A stretch of 14,063 bases of DNA, taken from an uncultured Ruminococcus sp. (lineage in GTDB: Bacteria; Bacillota; Clostridia; Oscillospirales; Acutalibacteraceae). The translations under genes and the position numbers were made by a program. The stretch is from the NCBI GenBank assembly GCA_902767285.1, contig CACXHC010000208.1:1-14063 (forward strand). Reading direction: 5' to 3'. Positions 13,855-14,063 of the stretch are shown in pieces (position 1 is the first letter of the stretch; every line of letters starts with the position of its first letter). The notes beneath the pieces were generated by a model. The model saw only the letters and a list, made by a program, of their open reading frames with translations, was not told the origin of the DNA and made no database searches.

Positions 13855-13883
13855 TTGACAAACTTGGGTAATTTTTTTATATA
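13855..13883 (+). promoter_or_regulatory. Divergent plus-strand promoter-like element
   Basis: TTGACA (13855-13860), 17 bases and TATATA (13878-13883) read towards the window edge. Nothing coding follows within the remaining 180 bases, so its target, if any, lies outside the window. Confidence 0.45.
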
Positions 13884-14063
13884 GAAACCGAAAAAGTTCC
13901 GGTATGGAGCATCTTTATTATTTTTGTCTGATTATATATACGAAATATTTTCTCAAAAACCTCTTTTTGACAAAAAAATTTGTTGCTTATTTTCTCTTCT
14001 TTTTTTTGAAAAAAAAAGAAGCAAAAAAAACTTTTACTATATAATTTTTATGTTGTTCAACGA

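Larger units (their letters stand above)
13511..14063. other. AT-rich region upstream of the sigma cluster, no gene seen
   Basis: This stretch of about 550 bases has many A and T runs and no supportable coding frame on either strand. It contains a minus-strand promoter (13800-13828), a plus-strand promoter-like element (13855-13883), a 10-bp inverted repeat (13684-13709), a very short CCGA/TCGG hairpin followed by seven T on the minus strand (about 13748-13765), and a poly-T/poly-A palindrome (13996-14021). A TATAAT hexamer on the plus strand (14040-14045) has no good -35. The leader of the sigma paralogue would be about 280 bases long. Confidence 0.6.

Noticed and set aside
13996..14021. Poly-T/poly-A palindrome as a terminator
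   Set aside because: The stem is nearly all A-T pairs, with only CTTC/GAAG at the base, so it is not a convincing intrinsic terminator; it may just bend DNA.
1..14063. tRNA, rRNA, insertion sequence, phage or CRISPR features
   Set aside because: I looked for cloverleaf-like segments, transposase motifs and direct-repeat arrays and found none that can be supported.

Overview
The window is AT-rich and almost all of its genes are read from the minus strand. Protein families, strong Shine-Dalgarno (SD) sequences, frequent GTG and TTG starts and TTGACA/TATAAT-type promoters point to a low-GC Gram-positive bacterium (Bacillota). It is probably a member of Clostridia, and the metallopeptidase, DHHW-like lipoprotein and LUD protein resemble those of Ruminococcaceae/Oscillospiraceae. 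This placement is inference, because no rRNA gene is present.

From high to low coordinates, which is the direction of transcription, the layout is as follows. (1) 13510-10635 is a sigma-factor cluster: a divergent sigma-70 paralogue, a 182-residue protein that looks like a free-standing sigma region 1.1 with an unknown C-terminal part, and the primary sigma factor RpoD. An AT-rich leader of about 550 bases with two back-to-back promoter-like elements precedes it. (2) 10563-10162 is a small zinc metallopeptidase placed just after the rpoD terminator. (3) 10119-8546 holds a good promoter, a terminator-like hairpin about 60-100 bases downstream of it, and then murA (cell wall precursor synthesis). 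(4) 8458-3438 is a tight run: walJ (metallo-beta-lactamase fold), rlmH (23S rRNA methylation), rqcH (ribosome quality control), a 4'-phosphopantetheinyl transferase, and a DHHW-like lipoprotein that seems to have lost its catalytic residues and carries a long acidic tail. (5) 3425-1259 is a promoter followed by mgtE (Mg2+ channel) and a LUD-domain protein. (6) 1198-1 holds a small plus-strand gene with a TTG start, convergent with the LUD gene across a 15-bp hairpin, and the N-terminal 319 codons of an RsmF-type rRNA m5C methyltransferase that leaves the window.

Most of the window is core physiology: transcription initiation, ribosome maturation and rescue, wall synthesis and Mg2+ homeostasis. 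The part most likely to be new is the sigma cluster. The same 31-residue spacing from the start of the region 1.1-like block to its [G/D]IEI motif occurs without gaps in three adjacent genes, and the middle one has no sigma regions 2-4. The paralogue keeps the residues that read the -35 and extended -10 elements but has changed several that read the -10 element. This suggests a two-sigma switch with a possible trans-acting region 1.1 protein. I know of no described system of this form, but I could not search.
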